Made by a program: the position numbers and the translations under genes
Notes under the pieces: generated by a model
Databases searched by the model: none
Told to the model about the DNA's origin: nothing
The model's input: the letters and a program-made list of their open reading frames with translations, nothing else
NCBI GenBank assembly: GCA_946699065.1
Contig: CAMPDV010000688.1
Span: forward strand, 1-64,000
Direction: 5' to 3'
Source: Loxodes magnus
Lineage: Eukaryota > Ciliophora > Karyorelictea > Loxodida > Loxodidae
Length of the DNA: 64,000 nt
Shown: positions 35,601 through 48,200 of the stretch, piece by piece
How the letters are laid out: each line of letters begins with the position of its first letter
Numbering within the stretch: position 1 is the stretch's first letter

Positions 35601-36195
35601 TTAAATTTCTTATATACCAATTATTTTATCCAAACAAATATATAGATTAACTTAAATTTAATCTATAATGGTTAAAAATAAAAAAAATAATACCAATATT
35701 CAATAATGTAAAGACAATTTATAAAAACTATATAATAATTTATCAGACTCTTAGTAATATCCCTTTAATATTACACTTTTATCTATTCATAAGCACTTTA
35801 TTGATAATTGTAAGATTAAAACTATAATTTTATATCAATAGAAGAATAATTATTTATGCTTACAAATATATCTAAAATTGACTTTAGTATATGAATCTCA
35901 TAAACTGGGTATATTTGCAATATACATTTATTTTACGATATATTAAGATCATTTTTGCTTTATCTTCCTACAACATAAAGCACTGCAACATAGTTAAAGA
36001 ATAATATATCATTTCTTATCTACTATTTATTCTGATTAGATATTGGAAAAGTTTCTTATTAAACTTTTTTGATAAATTTATATCAATTTTTTTCAAATAT
36101 TTTATCTTTTATACTTTGAAGCATACTCATAATTATAATTTTCCTTCATTTTTCTCTTTTATATTTCAATCTTATTATTATTATGAAAGCCAAAT
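35035..36195. repeat. Diverged palindrome (inverted duplication), centre near 35612
   Basis: Left-arm landmarks AAGATTGAAATAT...GAAAATTATAATTATGA (35045) and TTTCCAATATCTAATCAGA (35184) recur in reverse complement at about 36180 and 36045. The match continues to TATATCATAAAATAATGT (35275) against ATATCGTAAAATAAATGT (reverse complement of about 35940). The arms are about 570 bp each, at roughly 70-75% identity. The right arm meets the start of the tandem duplication at 36052. Confidence 0.6.
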
Positions 36196-36645
36196 GTCAA
36201 ATTTTTTAATATCTATTATAATAAGGAATATTCCGATTCGAAATAGGGTAATGATAAAAATTTTTCATTTATAAAGATAGAAAAGACCATTATTGTATTA
36301 ACTATTAGCACTATATAAATTACTATTTTATTATTTACTTAAAGAGTCATTACGCTTATTTAAAAGTCAGATAATTTACTTTTATTACTAATTAAACTTT
36401 CAATAAATATTTTTTTAACTTAAAATCAGCTTTTAAGGACTTTGTCACAAGAAAGGTAATTTTTATATTAGTTGATATTTTTTATTTTATACAAGTTAGA
36501 AAAATAAGAAAAAATATAGAAATCTAGATTTAAATAAATATCATAATAATTACAGATAGATTTTAGAATAAAATGCTTCCATAAAAATAGTACTTTGATG
36601 AAGAAAATCAATTATCTAACAAAATAATGAATTTTTATAAGGAAT

Positions 36646-36790
36646 ATGAACTAAGAAAACTTTGAAAACTACAATGATGAAGAGGAAGATAAAAAAGATA
36701 TGGAGCAAGATAATTGATCAGGAATTATACAAACTGTACTTATTACTTATATGAAAATATAGTAAAAAAATATTAATTTTTATTACTGTA
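36646..36790 (+). CDS. Possible small acidic ORF
   Basis: ATG 36646 reads MNQENFENYNDEEEDKKDME and then NWSGIIQTVLITYMK: an acidic head followed by a short hydrophobic stretch. The acidic part is conserved in unit 2 (about 53405-53530), where the ATG is replaced by TTG. No family recognised. It may be a fragment. Confidence 0.25.
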
Positions 36791-36799
36791 TCATAATAA

Positions 36800-37860
36800 T
36801 AAATAAAGCTATAAAATAGTATCTAAAATAAGTAAAAAAATAGAGTAAAATTATAAAAATTATAAAAAAATATAAGAAAGTTAAAGGATTTACCTACATT
36901 TTTTAATATTTTTAAAAGCAGAAAAAAAGTTATAAGATTTTTCAATTTAATCCGCGGATTTTAAGAGTAGTATATAATATCTAAAACATAGAAATTTAGA
37001 TTAAACTTAAAAATTTTAAAATAATCTTGCATTATAAAGGTTCATTAATGATATGTTTTGAAAGTAAACATTCCAGATAACTCAAATAAGTAAGAATTCT
37101 TCCAATTTGAAAAAAGGATTTGAGAGTGATTGGAAGAATTTAATACCATTTGCGCTCATAAATGTAATTTAAAAAGATAAATGATTAAAAGTTAACTTAA
37201 AGACTCTATGGAAATATTGATTAATGTAAAATTTTACACCTCTCAGAATAAGGATTTTGTATCTATACTATTAGTTTTATTTAGTTATAGACTCTTTAAA
37301 TTTTTTTTATAAATTCCAAAAGTTGAATAAACTTTGAGCTGATTCGAAAAAAAATTAAAGTAATTGAACAAGCTTTATTTAATCTTTATTAAAAATGTGT
37401 ATTTTTTGGTACTATAATAAATATTTTTTAGTTTAAATATAACATTAAATATAGAAACTTTAACTAATTTTTATCTAAACCATTTAATTTATACGTTATG
37501 TAAATAAAATAAAATTCTATTGGTTTATAATTTTGTTTATAATTTGAGCAATAAAACCAAACTTAAAATCATGCTTACTTAAAATGCTTATCTTTCACCC
37601 TATCTAAATAATATTTGATAATATATTTTTAGTTTGAATTTTTAGCATTTAGTCTATATTTTTACTTAAATTTTATAATTATTCTAGCAAATATTAAATT
37701 TTATAATCTATATCGTTAAATTAAGATCATTACAAATCTTCTTATACAAATATTTTTATATTTCTAATCAGTAAATAATTTCTCTATAGTAAAGAGTCTA
37801 AATAATCATAAAATATCTTAACTTTAAAATGTAGTAATTAATTAATTGTAGGTTTATAGA
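36800..37860. other. Repeat-unit sequence with weak coding traces
   Basis: Mostly A/T. About 37090-37200 reads on the plus strand KKGFESDWKNLIPFALINV, which looks protein-like but is unassigned. It is conserved in unit 2 (53860-53960). Confidence 0.3.
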
Positions 37861-37869
37861 ATTTTCAAT

Positions 37870-38740
37870 CAAAATTTTAGGAGATATTGCAATGTGAAAA
37901 TTCTATTTTAATATCTTATTGTAATTCATTTAAGAAGGAGTATTTATACTAGTTAAATAGAAATAATTACTTTTTTATTTTTTTATATTAATCCACATAA
38001 TCTATTTTCTTACTCATCATTAAAAGTAACTAGGTTTATTTAACAATATAATTTGTTTTTCAATCCTTAAAAATTTATTTTATTTCTAATGTAATTTATA
38101 TAACTTAAGCTATATTTTAACTATTATCTAAAGTAATATGATTAAACATTTTTCTTTATATCTAAGCTTATTACTTTTATGTTTCATTCCAATTAATTAT
38201 TGAAAAGGCAATTCCAATTTTCTTCTGAAACTTATTAAGCATTTTCTAAAATGTTTGATTTATTTAATCGCTTATATTTCAAAATTAGATAAAATTTATC
38301 CATAAATGAATTAAATTAGCGTGAATTATCCGTTAATTGTTATTAATATATAAAGTTAAAACTAATTTTAGTGTTCTTTTGATTAACTTTTATTTCTTGC
38401 ATAAAGCTTGAAAAATCTTATTTCACCAAACGGGAATTCTTGTATCTTTAATCTGTTTCAAATGAATCAATTATTAAATTAGATACTACTGAATAGAAAT
38501 TAATTAATCTACTCAGGGCCATTCATCTTTCTTTCGATTTGTTGCCTTGTTTGAAGACCTTTAAGCAAGAGAAATGAACCGAAATTAGGAGCCTTAAACT
38601 ACGAACTATCCGTCAGTCGAACCTCTTCGCTGGTGAGAGCCCTCGAATAAGTTAGGCTTCCTCTATAGAACTATTCACTTTTAAGCGAGGTGGCATTCAA
38701 TTCGAAGACCATATTAACATGTACTATCTTCCATATTTTA
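37870..38740 (-). mobile_element. Retroelement-derived fragment with coil (M3 type)
   Basis: The minus strand first reads SLTYSRALTSEEVRLTDSSQ (38740-38500), related to the M fragments at 2.3 and 10.6 kb. Farther on it reads FMDKFYLILKYKRLNKSNIL and QVSEENWNCLFNN (about 38300-38150). The 38500-38720 part is G+C-richer than its flanks. Copied in unit 2 at 54650-55515. Fossil, broken. Confidence 0.4.
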
Positions 38741-39875
38741 AAATTTTATATATATCTTGTTAATTTAAATCCATTCTGTTTAGAATTTTTTAAGATTTTC
38801 GTTTTAAATTTACTAAAAAAGTCAGGTTTTCTTAATAGGTATTAGAAATTCTTATAGATCCATTTTATTTGTTCAGGTTTTTTAAACATTAAATTAAGTA
38901 TTTTTGTATTTATTATATTTCTTGTGTTAATAATAGCTTTCTTGCAATTTCTTACTTTTGCTAAATTTTTATAAGATTATATTTATTTATTGTATTTTCC
39001 TTTATTTTAATTTATTTTTGCTTTTTTTATATTTTTTACTCAACAAGCTTTTTTCATACTTTGTAGTTATGTCCTTTTTTAAGTTAAGACATATTTTATT
39101 AGAGAATTATTATTATTTAGTTTAAGTATTAGATAGTATTTTGTAATCTATTAATGTCACTTTTGTTTAATTAAATATAAGTTATTATTTAAAATACTTT
39201 GAATCCTATTAAATTTTGTTCTTCAGCAGCTCTTTTGATTTTTATTTCATTAATTTGGGGATTTAGTACTTATATTAAAACCATTAGAGCATCCTAAAAA
39301 CGGACTGGTGTTAAGGGTTAAATTCGTAATTTATAGTTATTAGTATTAAGCTCTTTTTAGAATAGTTTCTCTTTAATAGTAATTTTAATGTTCTTAAGTT
39401 GGTTAAATTTATTTAGTATGACCTTGTAGAGGTTTCTTTATTTGAGTATAGTCTAAAATATAGACAATAAAATCTCTTTAAAAAATTTAGTTTAATCTCA
39501 CAGATGAAACTGTCTATTCTTTACGAATCCCTAGGTTGGAAATACTTATTATAAAGTTATTTATTGTGTCATTTAAGAAGTTCCAAGGATTAGAAACTTA
39601 GTTAAAGATAGGATTAAACTAGTCTCCAGTGTATATTATAGCTTAATGTTCTATATTTTATTGTTAATGGTAGATTAGATTCTTAATGAGTTAAATCTTA
39701 TACACACCATTAATCAATGCCTATTACTCGGTCATATTTTAAAAATATATAATACCATTTAAAAAATTTCTTTCAGCAAATCCTATTTTAAAATGCCTTT
39801 TTTAAGTTTTTTTAAATTTATTTATAATTTTCTATATTTTATTTACTTTTCCGGAAAATATTACTTTTTAAGGTA
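38741..39875. other. Repeat-unit sequence, no clear gene
   Basis: A/T-rich, with scattered phrases such as MKLSILYESLGWKYL (about 39505) that may belong to the LINE whose RT follows. I see nothing I can assign. Confidence 0.3.
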
Positions 39876-39879
39876 AATG

Positions 39880-40780
39880 AAAGAAGTTTCTTAACTAATA
39901 TTAAAGCTTTTACTGAAACGATTTTGGAAAAATTTCAAGCTTAATTTGCTAAATTATAAAAATACAGCAAAAAAGAAATTTCTACTTCTTAATGAAGATG
40001 CTAAGGAATTTTTCCAAGAATAGGAAAATTAAAAATTAAAAAAAGAAATAAAATTAAGAAATAAAAAATAATCCCTCAAGAAATAAATAAACAGGTAATT
40101 TCTTAAATATTTAAAAAAGGAAGTAAAGATGATTGGAAAAACTGACGTTCTATTTCTCTTTATAATATTATTCTAAAACCATATTATAAAACTTAAAAAA
40201 TATATAATCTGATCTGTTAGAGAAATTTAATTCACCATTTTTAATTGATATTCATGAAAAATTGATAAACTATTTAATAGATTTGGACGAAATAATTGAT
40301 AATTGATAACTTTAGAAAAGTGTTAAAGTCAAGACTGATTTGATTGTAGAACTGATATGAGATGAAAAAATGTTTGATTCAATAGAAAGAAGATTTTTTA
40401 ATCAACTTAAGAGAGTCAAATTGCCACTTGAACTTATAAAATCATTAGAGTCATTTTTAAGCATTCCAATTTCTTTATTTATTATATTAAAAAATATTTG
40501 CAAGTTATTAATCGAGGAATGAAGAAATGATAGCTTCATCAGTAGTTGGGGAAATTAAGTACCCATAATATACTACTTGTCTTCCTCTATTTTGGTTGAT
40601 TCTGGACCTGAAACAAAATTACCTTCAGTTTTAGCGTTTTTTTGTCTTTGAATCTGACTTGAAGTGATATGTGAAGACTTCTTGGAAATTCTAAAAGCTA
40701 ACCTTGCACAACTCAAATTTTCAAGATGCATCCTATTTATCGAATTGAGCAATCAAAATGTAGCTAACCTAATAATGGTA
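39880..40780 (+). mobile_element. LINE reverse-transcriptase fragment, unit 1
   Basis: From CAG at 40092 the plus strand reads VISQIFKKGSKDDWKNWRSI then SLYN, the conserved non-LTR RT entry (the usual form is KKGxxxxxxNYRPISL). After a frame change it reads, from about 40322, VKTDLIVELIWDEKMFDSIE. This is RT motif A with its catalytic Asp, followed by RRFFNQLKRVKLPLELIKSL. The GVPQGSxLSP and YADD motifs are not found. Upstream, ETILEKFQAQFAKLQKYS fits the pre-RT linker. It is a truncated, frameshifted LINE ORF2, duplicated at 56680-57570. Confidence 0.75.
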
Positions 40781-41640
40781 GAGTCATTTTAATCAATTAT
40801 TATTATATTATTATTATAAATTAAATTAAAACTAGAACATTATAATGCAACAATGGAAGATAATTAATCTAAAACCAAATCAAAATCATAGCATATGTTT
40901 AGCTTTATGCTTTTCTTTTTATTTATATCCTTACTTCAAAAACTTCTTGGATTTTAAAGCTTAATTTTTTAATAATTGAACTTAAAAAGGTAAAAAAGGG
41001 TTATAAATGTAATAATATATAATAATTAAATAATTTCTAAAAGAATAGTAAATTTAGAAACTTATCATATAACTATGTTTATATGTTTTAAACTAGTATT
41101 CAAATATTATAAAATAATTAAAGCAATTTATTTAAATTAAAGTTATTATTATTTTTTATTTTCTTATATTGTAACTAAATTGAGAAATTAATCATTAAAA
41201 CTATTTTATTTAAAACTCTATTAAATTAACATGCAAAGTACATTAAATAAACATATCCTATAAACATTTATAAGCATATCAAATTTAATTTACCTTCATA
41301 TTAATAAATTAACTAAAATTATAAATTTAAAAGTATAGAAGTAGTAGAAACTATAGATAATAAGTAATTAAAAATATGATCAGTTTGTAAAGTATAATAA
41401 TAGTTAACAAATTAAAGTAAACTACTTAGCACTTGCAGAAATTAATTTTCTATTTGTAATGTATTAATCACTTAGTCAAAAATTCTTAGGTTTTTATAAT
41501 TAAGATGAACTTATAAGATAAAAACTATGCAGAATTTTAGCGAAATGTTCATTATTAATATATAATGATATGAAAAGTATTGAATTATACTATAAACATT
41601 TGTTCAAAATTAAATAATAAAAAGATATGCTTAATAATTA
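40781..41640. other. A/T-rich repeat-unit sequence, no gene seen
   Basis: Nothing assignable. It ends where unit 1 lacks the 255-bp segment present in unit 2. Confidence 0.35.
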
Positions 41641-41649
41641 TATTTCGTG

Positions 41650-43030
41650 ATAATTCTCGATCTTTCTACCTTAATTTTCAGAATATCACATAATTCTCTA
41701 TTAAATAAAAGTTCGAACCGTAATGATTATATTTCTTTTGATGAGTTTTTAAGTATTTAAAAAATTTATTGCTTTTCATTTCGCTTTATCATTTTTTCGA
41801 TTCATTTATTACTGTTTTTCAGAAATTTTGATATATATTTTAATTTTAGTTTCCTATTCTAATCCTAAGTTTTTAATTTTGTTGTAATTATTCTTTTAGC
41901 TTTATCTAATGAAACTAAGCCACTTCATTTATTAATATATTTTTTTCTAGTATTCTAATCAATTAAACCTCAATTTTGAAGATCTTTTTTAACTAGCCAT
42001 TATTTTTTCGAGGTTTTAATAAATCTCCTTAAGCCTTTAATTTTTTTTTATTTATAAAAAAATTTCTTTAATTTTATATACAAGAGAGCTAATTCCCCAA
42101 TGCTAATCTGTTCTTCAGTCTTCTAAATATCTTAATTTTTTTTAAGTAAAACCTTCTCTATATTTTACAATCTAGATAGTTAATTTTTATTTTTCTATCT
42201 TTACTCATTCTCCTTAAAAACTTTACTAAATAAAAGTTTAATTATATCTTCTAGTATGAATTAACAATTAAAATATAATATACTATTTTAATATAATTTA
42301 AATACAATAATTCCTATTAAAATTAAATAGAAACTTATTATTTTTTAATTATATAGAAAATTGCTTTTTTATGTAAGTGCTTCTATGAATAACTTACATT
42401 TTGCAACTTAAGTTTATTTTAATAGCTAAGATAATAGTTTTGCTCTATAAATGTTTATGGTATATATATAAGTTAGATATTATGGATATCTATTTTGTAT
42501 CTTAGAAAGCTATAATAAAATATTTATATATTTGAGTTATAATTCTATTTAACTCAATTTCTTTTTCCAAATTTTTAACTAAAAGGCATAAATTTAAAAT
42601 GTTAATGTTTAAGGATGGAAATTAATTGAATAAGGGGAATGTAAAAGACATAAACTTTTAATTATTGAAACTGCTTATTAAATTTAAATATTTCTTAACC
42701 GAAATTAAAAGCTTTAATACTGCTAAATTTCAATGCAGTGGTTAATAGTTTAATGCAATCAGAAATTTATATACTCTAAAGGAAAGTTAAAATAAGGTTT
42801 ACCAGTTACTGCTAATAAAAGAATCAAAATTATGATTTAAATGTGTAAAATATTAGCAATTAACTGTATTTAATCATTAAATTTTACAGCAACGTTCAAA
42901 GAAAAATATTAAAAACTAAAGAAAGCAATAATCATATGATAATTAAAATAATAATATACTTATTAAATTAGGAAACTTTATATCTTAATTAAGACTTTAA
43001 AAAAGTAATAATTTCAAAAATTGCTAATAA
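41650..43030 (-). pseudogene. Segment B relic, copy 2
   Basis: Reverse complement of 27480-28850 at about 75%; the minus strand reads DQNRKLKLKYISKFLKNSNK and NEKQQIF. Decayed, with several indels relative to copy 1. Nearly identical to 58690-60080 through the tandem duplication. Confidence 0.45.
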
Positions 43031-44200
43031 ATACTATTGTATTAAAATTTAAGTTTCATGTTCTAAAGGAAAACATAAAAAATAGTATAGTTTATTGATG
43101 TTTTTTATAATAAAAAATAATTAATTAGTTTTTATAAAGTTTCATTTAAAATATTTATGCTACTAAAAAATAAGTATTAAAAGATAAAAATTTATAAACT
43201 ATTAGCATTTTTTATCTAATGAGAAGTTTGTAAAACAAAATATATCATAAATATGGAAGTTAAAATCATTTTATCTATTCAAATAAAGATCTAAATCAAT
43301 CCCCTTAAAATTATAATATTTAAACTTAGATAATAATATCTTAAGCTAATAAAAGCTAAAGCATAATTGCATATAATTTGAAATAAATACTTAATTGTTA
43401 AGATATGCATACATTTTATTAGAGTACTAAATAATTACAAAAAATTAACTTTTACATTATAGTTTTTATTTCAATAAATAGATAATTATTTATAAATCTC
43501 GTCTGTTTGAATGATAATTCAAGCTATTTTTGATTATAAAAACCTTAAATCACAAATTATTATATAAATTTAGAAATATTACATTATAATAAGTAACGAA
43601 AATTCATAAAGCTTATAAAAAGTTAAATGTTACTAAACTATTAAATAAATGCTGAATATTACTCTATGAAAAGTCATAATAATTATTTATAAAGTATTTT
43701 ATTAAAAAATTGATAGTAGTGAATAGATAAAACAAATAAAGTTCTATGATGATAACTACATTTTCTTAATAAATATGTTTAGTCTTTGTAAAACACTAAA
43801 GGATCTTAAAAAAGTATTAATTTTTATTTTTTTCAAAATTTAATTAAACTTCACATAAAAAATTAATTTAATATAATAAACTATCCTTAAAAAGACTAGC
43901 AGTATGATAAAAAACTATATATAGTTCGAGTTTTAGAATAATCAGAAAAAATCTTTACTTTTATTCATTTTGAAAAGTATAGAAAGATACTATATTATTT
44001 CTATAAAGGTTAATATTTGAATAATTTTATTTCGATAAAGAGAAGTTATATTTCGGAAAGAATTTTTTTTTTAAAAAGACAAAATATTATAAAAAATTGG
44101 TCGAAAATAATTACCTTTTAAAAAATAGAAATTTTAATAAAAAAATTTAATATTATTTACATTTAGTAAAATGTTTCAATAGGTAACAGTAAATATGTAA
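43031..44200. other. Repeat-unit sequence linking segment B and LINE A 3'
   Basis: Homologous to 48200-49040 and, in reverse complement for 43690-44000, to 32310-32000. No coding frame recognised. Confidence 0.4.
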
Positions 44201-45670
44201 TGAATCTGATAGAGTCAAAACTCTTTATTAAGGGATAAAAAGAGCATCTTTCATTTATAATTTATTAGAAATTCCGAAAATAATTTTTTAAAGGATGTTA
44301 GTTACTCAATTTCCTGGAGTTTGTCTTTAAAAATGAATTGAAAAAGAGACAAATCTAACTTTTATTTTCCAGATATTATGTACTGATGCTCTTCGGAAGT
44401 ATAATATCTTTTTTAGCTAAAGAGAGCTCAGAACAATAAAGGTATTAATTAAATTTAAATTTTAAATAAATATGATGATAAATATAGGATGTTAATACTT
44501 CCAATATTTATCAATATACCATTAAATAAAGAATACTAATTAATAATCTTTATTTATATGTTTTTACACTTTAATTCTTTAATTCTTTAAACTTTTTTAT
44601 TTAGTTAGCTTTTGATTCAAAATAATTAAAAATAGTAATTTATCTATATTATTTTTAATTTATTTAAATAGGTTTAAATTATTCTATCTAATGTAAATTT
44701 GTATTAGTTTATAACTTTCGATAGTAAAAAGGTTAATTATTATATTGCTTTATAATAATATATATTTTTCTATTTATTATCCTAACTATTTAATTGGTTA
44801 ATTAATTAGATAGGTATATTATAGATATATAATTAAATATAGCATAATATTCTATTTATTTTAATTATTTCTTATAGGAAATTTTTATAATTTTAAGTGA
44901 ATAAACAAATCTAATAAAATATCTTTATTTAACTAAAATAGATTATCCTTATAAAGGAATTATACTTATTTAAAAGGAATAGTATGAAGATAACATCAAT
45001 TTTACTGATAATTGGGAGTAATGAAAGACAAATTTAATTAATCGCTTTAGTAATTTAATAATTACAAAAGAAAAAATAAAGATAAATATTTCTTAATAAT
45101 TACTACCTGTTAAGGCAATAAATCTTGTAATCTATATAAATTTAAAAATAACTGAAAGGTAATATATTTAATTCAAAAGATAATTATTCAAAATTAAAAA
45201 TTAAAAGTTTTTAATTATAATAGAAATAAAATTAATAACATTTATCATAGACAAGTTAACTTCTTATTTTAAAATAATTTATTAACGTTTTATTATTCTT
45301 TCATTATGGTTAAAAAACATTTTCTTTAATGTGTTTTGAATTTAAATAATTTTTACATAATATCTATATCAAATTAATTGATAATTTTATTTATTTATTT
45401 TATACTTCGTTGATATCTTAATATGACAAGTAATTTGTCGATTTAATTAATTTAGGCGAAGTAACAACATATTTATAATTGTGTTTTAATTTGTATAGTA
45501 TTTTATATATTTATGTATTATATCTATATTATATTTATTACTTTTTAGATTTCTTTAGTTTTTCTAATTTTCTTCTTATTGTTAATTTTTATATCTCTTA
45601 TTAAATCCATTTTTTAGAACTTGTGACGTAATTTTGGAAATAAACTCTTTAGATACTTTTATGTCTGATT
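44200..45670 (+). mobile_element. LINE A 3'-region, copy 4
   Basis: Sense plus. The frame at 44200-44440 reads IIFQRMLVTQFPGVCLQKWI then FFSQRELRTIKVLIK and INMMINIG. The last matches INMIINIR in A1 (about 16450, minus). The non-coding 3' part (44460-45670) matches A1 16500-15290. The protein segment is unrecognised but conserved in copies 5 and 6. Confidence 0.55.
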
Positions 45671-45879
45671 TTTTTACTTATTATTTAATTTTTTAATCCA
45701 AAAACTACTTTATTACATTTATGTTACTATTATTTTGAAATAAAATTAGTTGGTTATAATACTATATTTCTATCCCTTACTTTTGAGTTTTGCTTTTTCA
45801 TATTAAACTAAACAAATTGAATGCTTAGTCTTTTCTTTAGTTTACATTAGTAAAATTTATTTTAGAATATATGGCTAAT

Positions 45880-46095
45880 ATAATTTATGTCTTACATTTT
45901 CAATCATTTTTTTATCTTTCTAATTAATTTTCCTATAGTAACACATTTAATCAATTTTCAGATAAGAAATACTTATTATGCTACTTTGTTTTTAGCTTTT
46001 TTCAATATATTTTTTTCAAAATTATATAAGCTAAAATCACGATCACTAGCATTCTTTTTATTAAAACCAGTCTAATTTTAGAATAATTTAGTATC
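45880..46095 (-). pseudogene. Coding scrap X, copy 2
   Basis: The minus strand reads IDQMCYYRKINQKDKK and HKLYQPYILKQI, matching 14890-15125. It is the antisense of a short standard-code ORF that carries no independent support. Confidence 0.4.
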
Positions 46096-46099
46096 TTAG

Positions 46100-47110
46100 A
46101 GTTATTATAACTCTAGTAGATATATAATTCTAATTGATTTTTAATAAGTCTTTATTTACTATTTTAGTCCTTATAATACTATAATTGATGATAATTAATC
46201 TAAAACTATATAAAAGAAGAATAAATTAATTACTTTTATAATGACTTTCTTATTTATATTCTTACTTAAAATACTTACTTTAAATTTTAAACTTAAACTT
46301 TTAGTAATTTAAATTACTATAAAAGGTAAAATAATTATACATGTATATGAATATAATAATTTAATTATTTCAAAATAATATTTAATTTATAACCTTATCA
46401 TATAATTTTAGCATATTGCTATAAACTAGCATTAAATACTATAAAATGTTAAAATAATTTAATTAAATTAAAGTTAATATTTTTCTATTTTCTTATAATT
46501 GTAACTAAAGTACAGAAATTAATCATTAAAACTAGTTATAAGTTTATTAAGATGCAAATTATAGCAAAACAAGATATTCTATAATTTATGAGCATATTAT
46601 ATTTTATTTACCTTCACATTGATAAATTAGACTGAAATAAGAAAAATTTAAATGGAAAGAAAGAAGTTGCAGAAACTTTAAAAAAAGTAATATAAGAATC
46701 TGAGAAGTTTGTAGAATATAAGAATAATTAAAGAATTTAAGTAACTTACTTAATACCAAAAGAAACTTAATTTTTATTTATTAATCATTTAGTCGTTGGA
46801 TTTTTTGAATAAATAAGAGTTTGCAAGAAATAAATTGTGAAATATTTAGCTATTGTTTACGTATTTATGTATACTGTTATGAAAAAATTTAAAATATAAT
46901 ATGAATCCAATCTGATTGTAAAAAAGTATAAAAAAACACAAAGAGTAGTTGAGTAAAATAGGAGAGTAAGAGTGTTTTTAAAAAGGCTTGGATTAAATAT
47001 TGTTATCTTAATTCTAAAATAAATAATGAAGAAATATAATAAATTTAATAAATAACGAAAATTTAAATATTTACTAATTAGAAAAAAATTTTAAATTATG
47101 AGCATATTAT
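46100..47110. other. Repeat-unit sequence, no clear gene
   Basis: Reverse complement of 28860-29790 in arm U1. No coding frame recognised. Confidence 0.4.
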
Positions 47111-47179
47111 ATTGTTTATTTATTTTTTATAGAATCCGTTTAAAATAGGATATTTATAAATTTATTTAAAGACTTTTAT

Positions 47180-48200
47180 ATCTCTGTAATAATTCTTCTT
47201 ACTTTAATTTCTAGAATATTACACAATTCTCTACTAAATAATATTTCAAACCTCAGTGATTATTTTTCTTTCGATGAGTTTTTAAGTATTTAATAGAGAT
47301 TTCGCTTTTTAATTCGTTTTATCATTTTCTTAGATTCATTTTATTGCTGTTTCCCAGATCTTTCGATATCTATTTTAATTTAATTTTCTATTCTAATCCT
47401 GTATTTTAATATGATTTTAATAATTGGACTGCTAGCTTTAATTACTGAAATAGTTTTTGATTTTTTTAAGAATTAATTTAGAACATATTTCACTAAGTTA
47501 AGTCTATTTTATAGTTTTTTTTCGACAAAATTTATCTCCGTTCTTAATGTTCAAACCGATTAAGGCACTAATTTTGTAGATTTTTACTTAAATAATCAGT
47601 CTTTCTTATAGGATTTAACAAATCTCCTTTGGTCTTCAATATATATTTAAATCGACAAAATTTACTTTTTAACTTCATATAAAAGAGATTAATTTCTCTA
47701 AGCTTATCTGTTCTTCAGTCTTCTATATATATTAAACTTTTTCTAAAGGGAAAATCTTCTTTAATTATAAAAATTATTATTATTATTAACTAAATGTTAA
47801 GAGTTTTTGAGTTTGCTGGGATTCCAACCAGTTTCACTCGGCTATTTTTTTACATGGATGCATACCCCGACATTTTTTAATAAGTGGCAGGTTTCCACTA
47901 AGTTTCAGTAGGTCTTGCAAGGAGTTTTTATCTATATTCCTGTTTTCGTTATTCATAGTTTATTAAGTCAACTTCATGTTTTTTATTGTTCTTTTCATTT
48001 AATTTTTTCCATTATTGGCAGTTTCTTAGTAGATAAAACTTAAAATAAACTATTAATTTGGGTTTATTCAATACAATCAAGTAAAAAATATTAAGTAACT
48101 AAAAATAAATAGCATTATTTTAATACTTTGAGAGCTTTATATCTTAATTAAGACTTTATAAAGCCATTCCTTTCTAATAAATATCATTGTATTAAAATTT
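47180..48200 (-). pseudogene. Segment B relic, copy 3
   Basis: Shares blocks with copies 1 and 2 (for example TCGATGAGTTTTTAAGTATTTA and GTCTTCTATATAT), but carries an unrelated patch at about 47800-47960. No intact frame. Confidence 0.4.

Larger units (their letters stand above)
36052..46975 (+). repeat. Tandem segmental duplication, unit 1 (homologous part)
   Basis: Matches 52825-64000 in the same order and orientation at about 97%, starting at TTATTAAACTTTTTTGATAAA. The offset is about 16.78 kb at the start and 17.05 kb at the end; indels account for the drift. The largest indel is a 255-bp segment present only in unit 2 (58387-58640). With 46976-52824 the full unit would be about 16.8 kb. 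Confidence 0.88.
43690..48200 (-). repeat. Inverted-repeat arm U2 (partner 27480-32330)
   Basis: Collinear, in reverse complement, with U1 across segment B, the 1-kb linker, the X flank and LINE A 3'. It lacks the gag-like insertion found in U1, so that insertion came after the two arms separated. Confidence 0.7.

Noticed and set aside
38500-38740. tRNA-derived SINE (GAGGTTCGACTGAC looks like a B box)
   Set aside because: There is no A box at the right distance. The related copies at 2.2 and 10.6 kb conserve a translated phrase instead of box elements.
45887-46075. Standard-code ORF starting MSYIFNHFFIFLINFP, identical at 62933-63121
   Set aside because: It is hydrophobic A/T read-through. 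The identity comes from the tandem duplication, and the opposite strand holds the segment conserved with the distant copy at 14890-15125.
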